Under the pieces are notes generated by a model that had not been told where the DNA came from, did no database searches, and was given only the letters and a program-made list of their open reading frames with translations. A DNA stretch of 40,465 nt from IDS-8 sp040902105 (GTDB taxonomy: Bacteria; Pseudomonadota; Gammaproteobacteria; Steroidobacterales; Woeseiaceae). Shown here piece after piece: positions 1 to 7,391 of the stretch. The first letter of the stretch is position 1. Each line of letters begins with the position of its first letter. The position numbers were made by a program, and so were the translations under genes. Where the stretch lies: assembly GCA_040902105.1 (NCBI GenBank), contig JBBDXW010000022.1:1-40465 (forward strand), read 5' to 3'.

Positions 1-27
1 AGGAAAAGGTCACTGTCCCCTTCTGGA

Positions 28-55
28 GGTCGCCCGCAATGGCGGGCTCCTACAG
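28..55. repeat. REP-like palindrome, copy 1
   Basis: A 28-nt unit made of a short hairpin (gcccgc, aatg, gcgggc) followed by the tail ctcctacag. The same unit, in either orientation and sometimes with tail ctccaacag, recurs at 6403, 7325, 16302, 16372, 33970-34113 and 35343-35435, always outside coding sequence. It resembles the REP elements of Gammaproteobacteria. The first 113 bases hold this element and nothing else I can support. Confidence 0.8.
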
Positions 56-113
56 ACCTTGAAAACGGAACGGGAGCACCGATAACTCTGCCTTAACCTT
101 GAGGCTGCATGTC

Positions 114-980
114 ATGAAAAAGATTCTCGGCGTTTACAGTGCCCCCGGGCAGCACTGGGTGGGCGACGGCTTTCCGGTCCGGTCGCTGTTTTCCTATCAC
201 ACCCATGCAAAAGAAATGAGTCCGTTCCTGTTGCTGGATTACGCGGGACCCAGGGATTTCCCGGCGGCCGAGCGGCCGCGAGGGGTCGGCCAGCACCCGC
301 ATCGCGGTTTTGAGACGGTAACGATCGTCTACAGCGGCGAGGTCGAGCATCGCGATTCGACCGGCAGCGGCGGCAAGATCGGCCCCGGTGAGGTGCAGTG
401 GATGACGGCCGGCGGCGGACTCCTGCACGAGGAGTTCCATTCACAGGAGTTTACGCGCCATGGCGGCACGTTCGAGGTTGTGCAGTTGTGGGTGAATCTG
501 CCTGCCAAGGACAAGATGGTCGAGCCTGGCTACCAGGCCATCGTCAAGAACGACATTCCTGCCGTGGAACTGCCCGGCAACGCGGGTTCAGTGCGCATCA
601 TCGCCGGAGACTACGATGGCCGCAAAGGACCGGCACGTACTTTCACGCCGATGAACGTATGGGACGTGCGCCTGAATAAAGACAAGCAAATCGACTTCGA
701 TGTACCGGAGGGGTGGACGACTGCGGTTGTCGTGCTGCACGGTACCGTACTTGTGAACGGGAGCGAGGTCGTGCGCGAAGCACAACTGGTTACGCTCGAT
801 CCGGCCGGCACAGCTGTTGCGCTCGAAGCGAACAACGACGCCACACTGCTGGTCTTAAGCGGCGAGCCGATCGACGAACCCATCGTCGGCCACGGACCGT
901 TCGTAATGAATACGCCGCAGCAAATCGATCAGGCGATTCGGGATTTCAACAGCGGCCGATTCGGCCGCATGAGCCACTGA
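114..980 (+). CDS. Pirin family protein (metal-binding bicupin)
   Basis: A 288-residue protein of the usual pirin length. The N-terminal cupin has the metal site: H61 and H63 in the QHPHRGFET motif, then H105 and E107 in GGLLHEEF, which match the iron ligands His56, His58, His101 and Glu103 of human pirin. The second half (about residues 160-280) is the C-terminal cupin. Pirins are cytosolic; some act as quercetin 2,3-dioxygenases, others as redox-sensitive regulators, and the sequence does not tell which. The ATG at 114 is preferred over an upstream in-frame TTG at 99 because a gagg Shine-Dalgarno sequence lies 9 nt before it. It converges with the minus-strand SRPBCC gene, leaving 8 nt between the stops. 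Confidence 0.93.
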   Translation: MKKILGVYSAPGQHWVGDGFPVRSLFSYHTHAKEMSPFLLLDYAGPRDFPAAERPRGVGQHPHRGFETVTIVYSGEVEHRDSTGSGGKIGPGEVQWMTAGGGLLHEEFHSQEFTRHGGTFEVVQLWVNLPAKDKMVEPGYQAIVKNDIPAVELPGNAGSVRIIAGDYDGRKGPARTFTPMNVWDVRLNKDKQIDFDVPEGWTTAVVVLHGTVLVNGSEVVREAQLVTLDPAGTAVALEANNDATLLVLSGEPIDEPIVGHGPFVMNTPQQIDQAIRDFNSGRFGRMSH

Positions 981-988
981 ATTCCGTT

Positions 989-1552
989 TCAGGCGATCGA
1001 CGCGAGTTGCGGGACTGCTTGAACCGTCTGTTCTTCTACGATGGATTTCAGATTGGCAAGGCCTCTCTCAAAGTCTTTGCCGACCAGCCTGTCCATACTG
1101 AAAAAGAGCTGCATCAGCTTCGCGATGTAGGGATTGGATCCGCGCATCGCCCATGTGACTTTTGTTGAGCGGCCTTCTGCGTCCAGCGCAAACTCAACGA
1201 TGTTGTGCGTTTCGAACGGCCGGACAAAGTCGAGCCTGATAACGACCGCGAAAGGCGGGGAAGTATGCGCAATCTCCATGCGCCCCTCGCCCGCTTTCCG
1301 GTTACCATCCCACTTGTAAACGGCGCCCTTGCCGCTGACCTTGCCGCTGAACGTCCTTTTCATCGCGGGGTCCAGCTGCTCGTAGGGCGACCACGAGGTG
1401 AATTTCCGGAAGTCGTTGATGAGAGGAAAGATCTTCTCCGGTGTTGCGTCGATGACCGTCATGCGCTGCACACGGAACGTGTCGGGTCTTGTCGCGACAT
1501 AGGCGAAAAGAACAACGAGCAGAATCAACGCAATCACGATATACCCGATCAT
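989..1552 (-). CDS. SRPBCC family protein with N-terminal membrane anchor
   Basis: 187 residues. Residues 3-20 form one hydrophobic segment (IGYIVIALILLVVLFAYV), followed by a START/SRPBCC ligand-binding domain recognisable from VIDATPEKIFPLINDFRKF and the later WSPYEQLDP, typical of polyketide-cyclase/AHA1-like proteins. The ligand is unknown. The anchor should place the domain at the inner membrane. It is the second gene after a broken DGPF/YCII gene (stop at 1567, 14 nt upstream), a pairing known from many proteobacteria in small stress or sigma-factor-linked clusters. A ggag sequence precedes the ATG. The protein looks intact although its partner is broken. Confidence 0.88.
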   Translation of the reverse strand: MIGYIVIALILLVVLFAYVATRPDTFRVQRMTVIDATPEKIFPLINDFRKFTSWSPYEQLDPAMKRTFSGKVSGKGAVYKWDGNRKAGEGRMEIAHTSPPFAVVIRLDFVRPFETHNIVEFALDAEGRSTKVTWAMRGSNPYIAKLMQLFFSMDRLVGKDFERGLANLKSIVEEQTVQAVPQLASIA

Positions 1553-1566
1553 TATAACTCCTCTGA

Positions 1567-1793
1567 TTACTTATCCGTTGCGGCGACTTTTATCCGATGC
1601 CTTTTTGGCACCGGCCTGCGCCTGTAGTTCCGGAAATCTGCCGCGACGTCCTGGACGTCCTCCGGAAAGTCTGACAGTTCCTGCACCTGGCGAATCTCTA
1701 TCACTTCGTTGTCCGAAGCGGGACAGCGTGATGCCCATTCGATCGCTCTGCCGTCTCATAACCTTTCGGTATCATCAACATCATGAATCGCAT
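1567..1793 (-). pseudogene. DGPF/YCII-domain protein, internally deleted
   Basis: Two ends of a YCII/DGPF-domain gene are joined with most of the middle missing. An aaggaga Shine-Dalgarno sequence precedes an ATG at 1793 that encodes MRFMMLMIPKGYETAE, the classic start of this family. The sequence then passes directly, in a different frame, into the classic C-terminus (AIEWASRCPASDN, then EVIEIRQVQELSDF) and stops with TAA at 1567. Intact members have about 115-140 residues; about half is missing here, including the DGPF motif. Read from the start codon, translation ends after about 30 codons. The good ribosome site and position before the SRPBCC gene suggest recent loss. The function of the family is not well established. 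Confidence 0.82.
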
Positions 1794-1966
1794 TGCGGTA
1801 TCTCCTTATGTTTTCCTGAAATAAGGCGCGAGGTCGCTTGAACGCCCTGGATTTCTGCGTCCGTAGCACCGGCAAACCTGCCGCTTACTGATAAATCGAA
1901 CGAGACCGCGCGAAATCGACGCCGTCAACGAAAATTTCAAACAGCCAATACCCGGTGAGGCTGTGA

Positions 1967-2096
1967 AGAAGCTCGGGCGGAGGTGCTTTTGACGGCGCGG
2001 GAGTACCGTCCGGGGGTATTCCAGTCGCTCAGACACGGGAAACTCGCCTGGTGGAACACCCCCGGACGGCACTCCTGCTCGTGCCAGAGACGAACG
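1967..2096 (+). repeat. Long palindromic element, copy A
   Basis: About 130 nt, repeated at 9178-9313 and from 40385 to the window end. It opens with agaagctcgggcg and closes with gtgccagagacgaacg. Inside, arms at 1997-2023 and 2052-2078 pair at 24 of 27 positions around a 28-nt loop that contains cagacacgggaaactcg. It lies just behind the stop codon of the VOC gene. The rest of 1794-2108 (between the DGPF start and this element) shows no gene. Confidence 0.85.
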
Positions 2097-2108
2097 GATG
2101 GTCAGAGG

Positions 2109-2492
2109 TCAGGCATTGACGACGTTGAGGATATTGCCATCCGGATCCTTGAACCATGCAACCTTCATGTCGCCTGCAATATGCACGTCGCCGTCCACGG
2201 TCATGCCCGGCATATCGTAGTGCTCGAAGCGCACGCCCTTATCGCGGAGCGTCCTTACGACTTCTTCCACGTCATCGCCGACGGCCCAGGTGACGGCCGT
2301 GGCTTCGTTGGTTCCTGCGTACTGCGACCGATAGACGTTGATCATGGTGTCGCCGGTCTTGTAGACGATCAGTTCCTCGCCTTCCGCGCCGATCGGGGTG
2401 AGGCCGAGCGTGTCCTCATAAAACTTCCTCGCTGCATCCAGATTCCTGACCGCGAGGTTTGCGACTGCGTTCGTATTTCCCAGCATAGTCAT
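2109..2492 (-). CDS. VOC superfamily (glyoxalase/bleomycin-resistance fold) protein
   Basis: 127 residues, the usual length of a single VOC protein built from two beta-alpha-beta-beta-beta modules. Diagnostic pieces are LAVRNLDAARKFYEDTLGL near the N-terminus and AWFKDPDGNILNVVN at the end. Two usual metal-ligand positions look altered: the early His is absent (NAVANLAV), and the late Glu of the common NILELV motif is Asn (NILNVV), so a metal-dependent dioxygenase or glyoxalase I reaction is unlikely and a binding role is possible. Of three nearby ATGs, the one at 2492 is chosen because the aggag sequence lies 8 nt upstream; the ATG at 2498 would be too close to it. Confidence 0.88.
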   Translation of the reverse strand: MTMLGNTNAVANLAVRNLDAARKFYEDTLGLTPIGAEGEELIVYKTGDTMINVYRSQYAGTNEATAVTWAVGDDVEEVVRTLRDKGVRFEHYDMPGMTVDGDVHIAGDMKVAWFKDPDGNILNVVNA

Positions 2493-2829
2493 GTTCATCT
2501 CTCCTGTTGAATGTCCGAGGTCCACAAGAACCTCGAAGCGCCGCAAACCATTCGTGAAACGTCGAACGGCATCGACGTTGCGCCCATGTCGGCCGCAACG
2601 CGCGGGGCGGCCAAAGTATGACCGCCCGATCGTCGGGTGATTCCCGCGAATGTACAGATTCCGGCCGGGCGCGCAGGACCGCACCGTCGTGGCATAACCT
2701 GCATCGGGCCGATGCCGGAGTTACAGGCGAGCACATACCCGATGACAATTCGCCACTGCGGGGAGTATTGTTGCAGCCGCAATTGATCACGGCCGGAAAC
2801 AACCGGGTGCACATCTACGAGGTCGTCCA
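2493..2829. other. Divergent intergenic region
   Basis: 337 bp between the minus-strand VOC gene and the plus-strand FAD oxidase gene. It must hold both promoters, but I see no convincing -35/-10 pair, no repeat unit and no small gene with a ribosome site. Open frames crossing it have no recognisable protein similarity. Confidence 0.5.
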
Positions 2830-4335
2830 ATGAATCGCCGCCGATTTGTACAATCCACGCTCGCTGCGTCAATCGCGGCGACGCTCCCGGGCCATCGAAG
2901 CATCGCTGCGCTCCTCAGCGGCGCGCCGCTCGACGCGAACATCAACGCCGTCACGGGTGACGGTGCCGAAGTCACTTTGCCCAAGGCGAACGTCCAGGAA
3001 CTGGCCGACAGCCTGCGCGGCAACCTGCTATTGCCGGGTCACGAGGCCTACGAAGACGCGCGCCGGGTGCTGAATGCATCCATCGACAAGCATCCGGCCC
3101 TCATCGCGCAGTGCAAAGGCTCGGCGGATGTCAGGAACGCGGTCGACTTCGCCCGCGCCGAGAACCTGTTGCTCGCCGTCAAATGCGGCGGTCATAGCCT
3201 GTCCGGCCAATCCACCTGCGACGGCGGCATGATGATCGATCTGAGCCCGTTGCGTAACGTCCGGGTCGATCCGCGCGGGCGTATCGCGTACGTTTCAGGC
3301 GGCAGCCTTCTCGGCGATATGGACCACGATACGATGGCGTACGGGCTGGTCACGACGGCCGGGACCGTATCGCACACCGGCATCGGCGGCCTCACGCTCG
3401 GCGGCGGCTTCGGCCGCCTGGCAAGAACGCTGGGCCTCGCCGTGGACAACCTTCGCGCGGTTGACATCATTTGTGCCGACGGACAGTTGCGTCACGCCAG
3501 CGCGGACGAGAACCCGGACCTGTTCTGGGGCGTGCGCGGGGGCGGCGGCAACTTTGGTGTGGTCACGGCGTTCGAGTTCCGGCTGCACCCGAGGGAACGC
3601 CAGGTGGTCGGCGGTACGATCGCGTTTCCGATGGACCAGGCCCGGGAAGTAATGAAGTTCTTTGCCGATTACGTCGCCGATGCACCGGACGAGCTGTATA
3701 TCGACGGCGGCGTGTCCAGCCGACCGGAGGAAGGCACCGGAGCCTGGATGAGTGTCTGCTACTCCGGCCCCCGGAACAAGGCCGACAAATGGATCGACCC
3801 GATCCGCAAGGCCGGCACAGCCGTTTTCGACGGCATCGGGACGATGGATTACGTCGCGTTGCAGAAGTCCAGCGACGTTTCCGATCCGCGCGCCCGCGGC
3901 GCCTACGTGAAGTCGGGCTTTACGACGGAAATCACGCAGGAGGCCATAGACGACATGCTGGAAGGATTCGAGCCGCATCCGGTGCGCGCCATGGCGGTGG
4001 CATTCGCGCATATCGGCGGCGCAGTCGGACGCGTACCGGCTGATGCGACGGCGTTCGCCCATCGTTATGCACAACACGACCTGCTGGCCGTCCTCGACTG
4101 GCCCGCCGACATCGACCCGACCGGGCACGTAAAGTGGCTCAAGGATTACTGGCGTACGCTCGAACCGCATACACACGGCTTTTACGTGAATGATGCTCTC
4201 GACCGGACCGCACAGGGGCTGCGCTCAAACTATCAGGGCAATTACGAGCGCCTGCTGCAGCTCAAGAACGAATACGATCCGACCAATTTATTTCGCCTGA
4301 ACGCCAACATAAAGCCCACGGCTCAGGTCAAATAG
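2830..4335 (+). CDS. Tat-exported FAD-binding oxidase, berberine-bridge type
   Basis: 501 residues. The N-terminus has a twin-arginine motif (NRRRFVQ) and a hydrophobic stretch, so the enzyme is probably folded with its cofactor and exported by Tat. The FAD-binding PCMH domain spans about residues 85-260: KCGGHSLSG supplies His122, the expected site of 8-alpha-histidyl FAD attachment, and GIGGLTLGGGFG is the second nucleotide-binding stretch. The cysteine used for bicovalent attachment in plant berberine bridge enzymes is absent there, so a single covalent bond is expected. The C-terminal BBE segment is present (YQGNYERLLQLKNEYDPTN then LFRLNANI). Relatives oxidise sugars, alkaloids or alcohols with oxygen; the substrate here is unknown. 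Confidence 0.92.
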   Translation: MNRRRFVQSTLAASIAATLPGHRSIAALLSGAPLDANINAVTGDGAEVTLPKANVQELADSLRGNLLLPGHEAYEDARRVLNASIDKHPALIAQCKGSADVRNAVDFARAENLLLAVKCGGHSLSGQSTCDGGMMIDLSPLRNVRVDPRGRIAYVSGGSLLGDMDHDTMAYGLVTTAGTVSHTGIGGLTLGGGFGRLARTLGLAVDNLRAVDIICADGQLRHASADENPDLFWGVRGGGGNFGVVTAFEFRLHPRERQVVGGTIAFPMDQAREVMKFFADYVADAPDELYIDGGVSSRPEEGTGAWMSVCYSGPRNKADKWIDPIRKAGTAVFDGIGTMDYVALQKSSDVSDPRARGAYVKSGFTTEITQEAIDDMLEGFEPHPVRAMAVAFAHIGGAVGRVPADATAFAHRYAQHDLLAVLDWPADIDPTGHVKWLKDYWRTLEPHTHGFYVNDALDRTAQGLRSNYQGNYERLLQLKNEYDPTNLFRLNANIKPTAQVK

Positions 4336-4409
4336 TCGGTCGTTCCCAGGGACGGCAGGGTATTATCGGCAACTTGCGGTCTGATTCGACCATAGGGAGG
4401 CGCCCGGCA

Positions 4410-5984
4410 GTGGATGCATACATCGCTCGCATTCTGGTTGCTGGCCTCTGCGCCTCGCTGGCCGCCTGCGGCGGTGGCGGCGGTGGTGGTGGTGGTGGCG
4501 GCGGCGGAAGCGGCTGGATACCGGGTACATTTCTGCCCTCGAGTTCGTTCGCGGCACAGTGCATTGCGCCGCGGAGCGGCAACGATCCGTTTGACGGGCA
4601 ACCTTTTCCCGACATTCAGGGGACGGCCCTGGATGAAAACAACTTCCTTCGCTCCTGGAGTGACGAGACCTATCTGTGGTACGACGAGATCACCGACCAG
4701 GATCCCGGGAATTTCAACAACCCGCTTGGTTACTTCGATGAGTTGAGGACGTTTGCCACAACGGGGTCCGGCGCCGACAAGGACAAATTCCATTTCACCT
4801 TTCCGAGCGACGAGTGGTTTCAGCTGTCGCAATCCGGTATTTCCGCCGGTTATGGCGCGCAGTGGATCATTCTGTCGCAGGACCCGCCGCGCGAACTGGT
4901 CGTTGCCTATACCGAGCCCGGCTCGCCGGCCACGTCGCCGACCGTGAATCTTGCGCGCGGTGCCCGGGTCCTGACCGTCGACGGCGTCGACCTGGTCAAC
5001 GGCAACAATGTCAATGCCCTGAATGACGGCCTGTTTCCGGCAACAATCGGGGAGTCACACACCTTCACCGTCCGCGACCTCGGTGATCCGAACACCCGCG
5101 AGATTACGATGACCTCGGCGGAAATCACCTCGGCTCCCGTACAGCAGGTACAAGTTATCGCGACGCCGAGCGGACCCGTTGGCTACCTGCTGTTCAACGA
5201 TCACATAGCGACGGCCGAAGACTTACTGATCGACGCCGTAGAGCAACTCGACGCGGCGGCCGTCACGGACCTCGTGGTGGACATCCGCTACAACGGCGGC
5301 GGCTTCCTCGATATCGCCAGTGAATTCGCGTACATGATTGCGGGCGCCGTCCCGACCGCCGGGCAAACGTTCGAGGTCATGCAATTCAGCGACAAGCACC
5401 CGAGCACGAACCCCGTCACGGGGCAGCCGCTGGCCCCATTGCCTTTCCACACTGAAACGGTCGGCTTCGGCACGAGGCCCGAGGGCACACCACTGCCGGC
5501 GCTCGACCTGCCCCGCGTGTTCGTACTGACGGGTCCCAATACCTGTTCCGCCAGCGAAGCCATCATGAACAGCCTGCGCGGCGTGGACGTCGAGGTCATC
5601 CAGATCGGCTCTACGACCTGCGGCAAGCCCTACGGCTTTTACGCGACCGACAATTGCGGTACGACGTATTTCACGATCCAGTTTCGCGGGGTGAACGCCA
5701 GGAACTTCGGTGAATACACGGACGGATTCTCGCCCCAGAATGCCAGCAGCGATCCGGACGCCGCGCTGCCGGGTTGTTCGATCGCGGACGACTTCGAGCA
5801 CCCGCTCGGCGATCCCCTGGAAAGGCGATTCCAGACGGCACTTGCCTATCGCGAAGCACCAACCTGTCCGGCAGCCACCGGCATTGCCAATCCCGGCTTC
5901 AGCAAGGTTGCAGCGCCGCTCTCCGCGACGGACGGCATCCTGCCCCGGTCCCCGTGGCGCGAGAACCGCATTCTGCGGCGCTAG
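4410..5984 (+). CDS. S41 family peptidase lipoprotein with poly-glycine linker
   Basis: 524 residues from a GTG start at 4410, chosen over an upstream TTG at 4374 because an agggagg sequence sits 9 nt before it and the resulting N-terminus is a good lipoprotein signal ending in the lipobox LAAC (Cys20). The mature protein starts with Cys followed by 13 glycines. Next comes a PDZ-like region (about 140-240) and the S41 tail-specific protease fold: the NTCSASEA motif gives nucleophile Ser380, and TTCGKPYG gives the general-base Lys about 26 residues later, close to the spacing in E. coli Tsp. Family members cleave unstructured C-termini of envelope proteins. The lipid anchor places it in the periplasm, probably on the outer membrane. 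A small lipoprotein gene follows 19 nt downstream. Confidence 0.93.
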   Translation: MDAYIARILVAGLCASLAACGGGGGGGGGGGGGSGWIPGTFLPSSSFAAQCIAPRSGNDPFDGQPFPDIQGTALDENNFLRSWSDETYLWYDEITDQDPGNFNNPLGYFDELRTFATTGSGADKDKFHFTFPSDEWFQLSQSGISAGYGAQWIILSQDPPRELVVAYTEPGSPATSPTVNLARGARVLTVDGVDLVNGNNVNALNDGLFPATIGESHTFTVRDLGDPNTREITMTSAEITSAPVQQVQVIATPSGPVGYLLFNDHIATAEDLLIDAVEQLDAAAVTDLVVDIRYNGGGFLDIASEFAYMIAGAVPTAGQTFEVMQFSDKHPSTNPVTGQPLAPLPFHTETVGFGTRPEGTPLPALDLPRVFVLTGPNTCSASEAIMNSLRGVDVEVIQIGSTTCGKPYGFYATDNCGTTYFTIQFRGVNARNFGEYTDGFSPQNASSDPDAALPGCSIADDFEHPLGDPLERRFQTALAYREAPTCPAATGIANPGFSKVAAPLSATDGILPRSPWRENRILRR

Positions 5985-6003
5985 TGCACCCCGTCACCAG
6001 ACT

Positions 6004-6375
6004 ATGCGACCGCGGTTACTGCTCTGTTGCTTCTCCCTGATCGCTGCCGCGTGCCATATGAACTCCGAGCATGAGGATCGTCCGGCGCGAATTGTCGATC
6101 CGGGCGATGAAAGCCGCGCCGAACTGAAGCAGGTTGTGAGGGATGCTCTGCACGGGGCCGACGTCATGCTTGCGGCCGACGCGCTGACGGAATCGAGCAT
6201 GCTCATCATCGAGCGCCGGAAGATGCAAAGTCTCGACAACCCGCCTTTGTCCGGCCGCGAGCTGGGACGGCCCGAGCATTTTCACCTCGTGACAACCGGT
6301 ACGCAGTGCGTGCTTATCCACGAGAAAGGCGGCGCGCGGTATGAACTGCGCGAAGCGCGGTGTGTCGCGGAGTGA
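6004..6375 (+). CDS. Small conserved-looking lipoprotein, unknown function
   Basis: 123 residues. The N-terminus MRPRLLLCCFSLIAAAC is a lipoprotein signal with lipobox IAAAC (Cys17). The mature part is charged and compact, with a predicted helix (about 35-70), the segment PLSGRELGRPEHFHLV and two cysteines (in TQCVLI and ARCVAE) that could form a disulfide. I do not recognise the family. The gene starts 19 nt after the S41 peptidase stop on the same strand, so co-transcription is likely and an accessory or inhibitor role is conceivable, but this rests on position alone. No strong Shine-Dalgarno sequence precedes the ATG at 6004. Confidence 0.75.
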   Translation: MRPRLLLCCFSLIAAACHMNSEHEDRPARIVDPGDESRAELKQVVRDALHGADVMLAADALTESSMLIIERRKMQSLDNPPLSGRELGRPEHFHLVTTGTQCVLIHEKGGARYELREARCVAE

Positions 6376-6402
6376 CAGGACTTTCCTCGACAGCGTAGTT
6401 GG

Positions 6403-6430
6403 CGCTGCAGGAGCCCGTCCCACGGGCGAC
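6403..6430. repeat. REP-like palindrome, inverted orientation
   Basis: Reads ctgcaggagcccg, tccca, cgggcgaccc: the reverse orientation of the unit at 28-55 with a diverged loop. It lies behind the small lipoprotein gene, where it could also act as a transcript 3'-end hairpin. Confidence 0.65.
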
Positions 6431-6584
6431 CCAGCTTAACCAAGTGCCACTGCCGCAATGGGTAGTACGCGATATCGCCAAGCCTTCATCTCACCGCATC
6501 TGAGGAAAGAGCTGGCCCCATTTGTTTTTGAGAAATCAACTCCCGTAAGGTACTTGACTTTCAGACGATTCTGGCTACTTTTGA

Positions 6585-6602
6585 TTGTTGAAATTTCAAC
6601 AA
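6585..6602. promoter_or_regulatory. Candidate autoregulatory operator of the RHH/PIN pair
   Basis: A perfect 18-bp palindrome, ttgttgaaatttcaacaa, ends 11 bp before the antitoxin ATG. A ttgact box at 6554-6559 with a weak -10 (tacttt, 6576-6581) would place the palindrome at or just after the promoter. Ribbon-helix-helix antitoxins usually repress their own operon from such sites. The region is clearly AT-richer than its surroundings. Confidence 0.55.
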
Positions 6603-6613
6603 CTGAGGTCGAT

Positions 6614-6847
6614 ATGGCAACTGTCAATTTCAGCGTTCCAGACGAAGTCAAGGCAGCATTCGACAGGACATTCAAAGGACAAAACAAAAGCGCCGTAATC
6701 GCCGACCTGATGCGCAAGGCGGTAGATGAAGCAAAGCGACGTAAGCGTCGCGAAGATATTTTCCGGTCGTTGACCGAGCAACGCAGGCAACGGCCATCGT
6801 TATCAAACAAGGAGATTCGCTCAGCCCGGACATCCGGCCGGCCGTGA
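6614..6847 (+). CDS. Ribbon-helix-helix antitoxin
   Basis: 77 residues. MATVNFSVPDEVKAAFDRTF is the beta strand and first helix of a CopG/Arc-type ribbon-helix-helix, followed by KSAVIADLMRKAVDE (second helix) and a basic C-terminal tail rich in Arg and Lys that normally wraps the toxin. It should bind the palindrome just upstream as a dimer. The stop overlaps the start of the PIN gene (GTGA), the usual sign of translational coupling in type II toxin-antitoxin operons. An in-frame extension upstream to 6458 is rejected because the promoter-like palindrome would lie inside it. Confidence 0.85.
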   Translation: MATVNFSVPDEVKAAFDRTFKGQNKSAVIADLMRKAVDEAKRRKRREDIFRSLTEQRRQRPSLSNKEIRSARTSGRP

Positions 6848-7164
6848 GCGTCGTTCTGGATGCCAGCATTGTCGTCAAGTGGCTGCTGCAGAATCCACAG
6901 CAAGAGCCGGACACTGACAAAGCGATGCAGCTCGTCGAGGCGGTAGTGAAAGGCAGAGAATCCGCGCTGCAACCTCCGCACTGGCTGGCGGAAGTCGGCG
7001 CTGTACTTGCGCGAACAAGCCCCGAAACCGCTGCCGAGGACGTCGTGATGCTCAGCGCACTCGCGGATGGCCGGTCTCGCCTTGTTCATGTTGGCGACGA
7101 TCAGGTCCTGCAGATTCCGGCCAGCGGAGCGAACCGCCGGCGAGCCGCATGGCGGGCAGGCTGA
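6844..7164 (+). pseudogene. PIN-domain (VapC-like) toxin, 3' part replaced
   Basis: The GTG start overlaps the antitoxin stop. The first 73 or so residues are a clear PIN domain: MSVVLDASIVVKWLL with catalytic Asp6, then PPHWLAEVGAVLA with Glu50. After MLSAL the sequence stops resembling the family and ends at residue 106, whereas intact relatives have about 130-140 residues with two more acidic residues (in FDTLYHA- and TADERY-like motifs). These are missing, so the RNase should be inactive. The replaced tail runs into a remnant of a different gene. The antitoxin is therefore probably an orphan. Confidence 0.75.
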
Positions 7165-7246
7165 GTACGTCGCGGTCCTGCGTGGTCGTTCCTGGCGGAT
7201 CGTGGCAACGATCACGGCGTTCACCATCGCGCACAGCCTACGGAAT
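7163..7246 (+). pseudogene. Possible HupE/UreJ_2-like membrane protein remnant
   Basis: In a frame different from the PIN gene, about 28 codons read LRGRSWRIVATITAFTIAHS, close to the TAFTxAHSxTL stretch of HupE/UreJ_2-family membrane proteins. Neither the start nor the rest of that gene is present; the frame soon ends at 7276. It appears to be the piece joined to the truncated PIN gene. The match is short, so the family call is tentative. Confidence 0.35.
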
Positions 7247-7324
7247 TGGTGCGGTGGCCGCCTTCTGGACGCTTGAACGGGTCGTGAGCTTCTGGTCATG
7301 AATGAATGGCGCTTCTCTAAGCTT

Positions 7325-7387
7325 GGTCGCCCGCAATGGCGGGCTCCTACAGCGCTCGATTTGAAGCCCGCGAGAGCGGGCGATCCC
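7325..7387. repeat. Inverted pair of REP-like palindromes
   Basis: The unit at 7325-7353 (ggtcgcccgc, aatg, gcgggctcctacag) matches the copy at 28-55 exactly over 28 nt. A second, inverted and diverged unit follows at 7364-7387 (agcccgcgagagcgggcga). The pair lies 3' of the aldo/keto reductase gene, whose stop is at 7392. Confidence 0.75.
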
Positions 7388-7391
7388 AAAA

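Noticed and set aside
1571..1759. A 62-codon minus-strand frame starting MRRQSDRMG
   Set aside because: It is the wrong frame through the DGPF pseudogene.
4323..4832. Poly-proline or poly-His frames antisense to the glycine run
   Set aside because: They arise only from the GGN repeat of the S41 lipoprotein read backwards.
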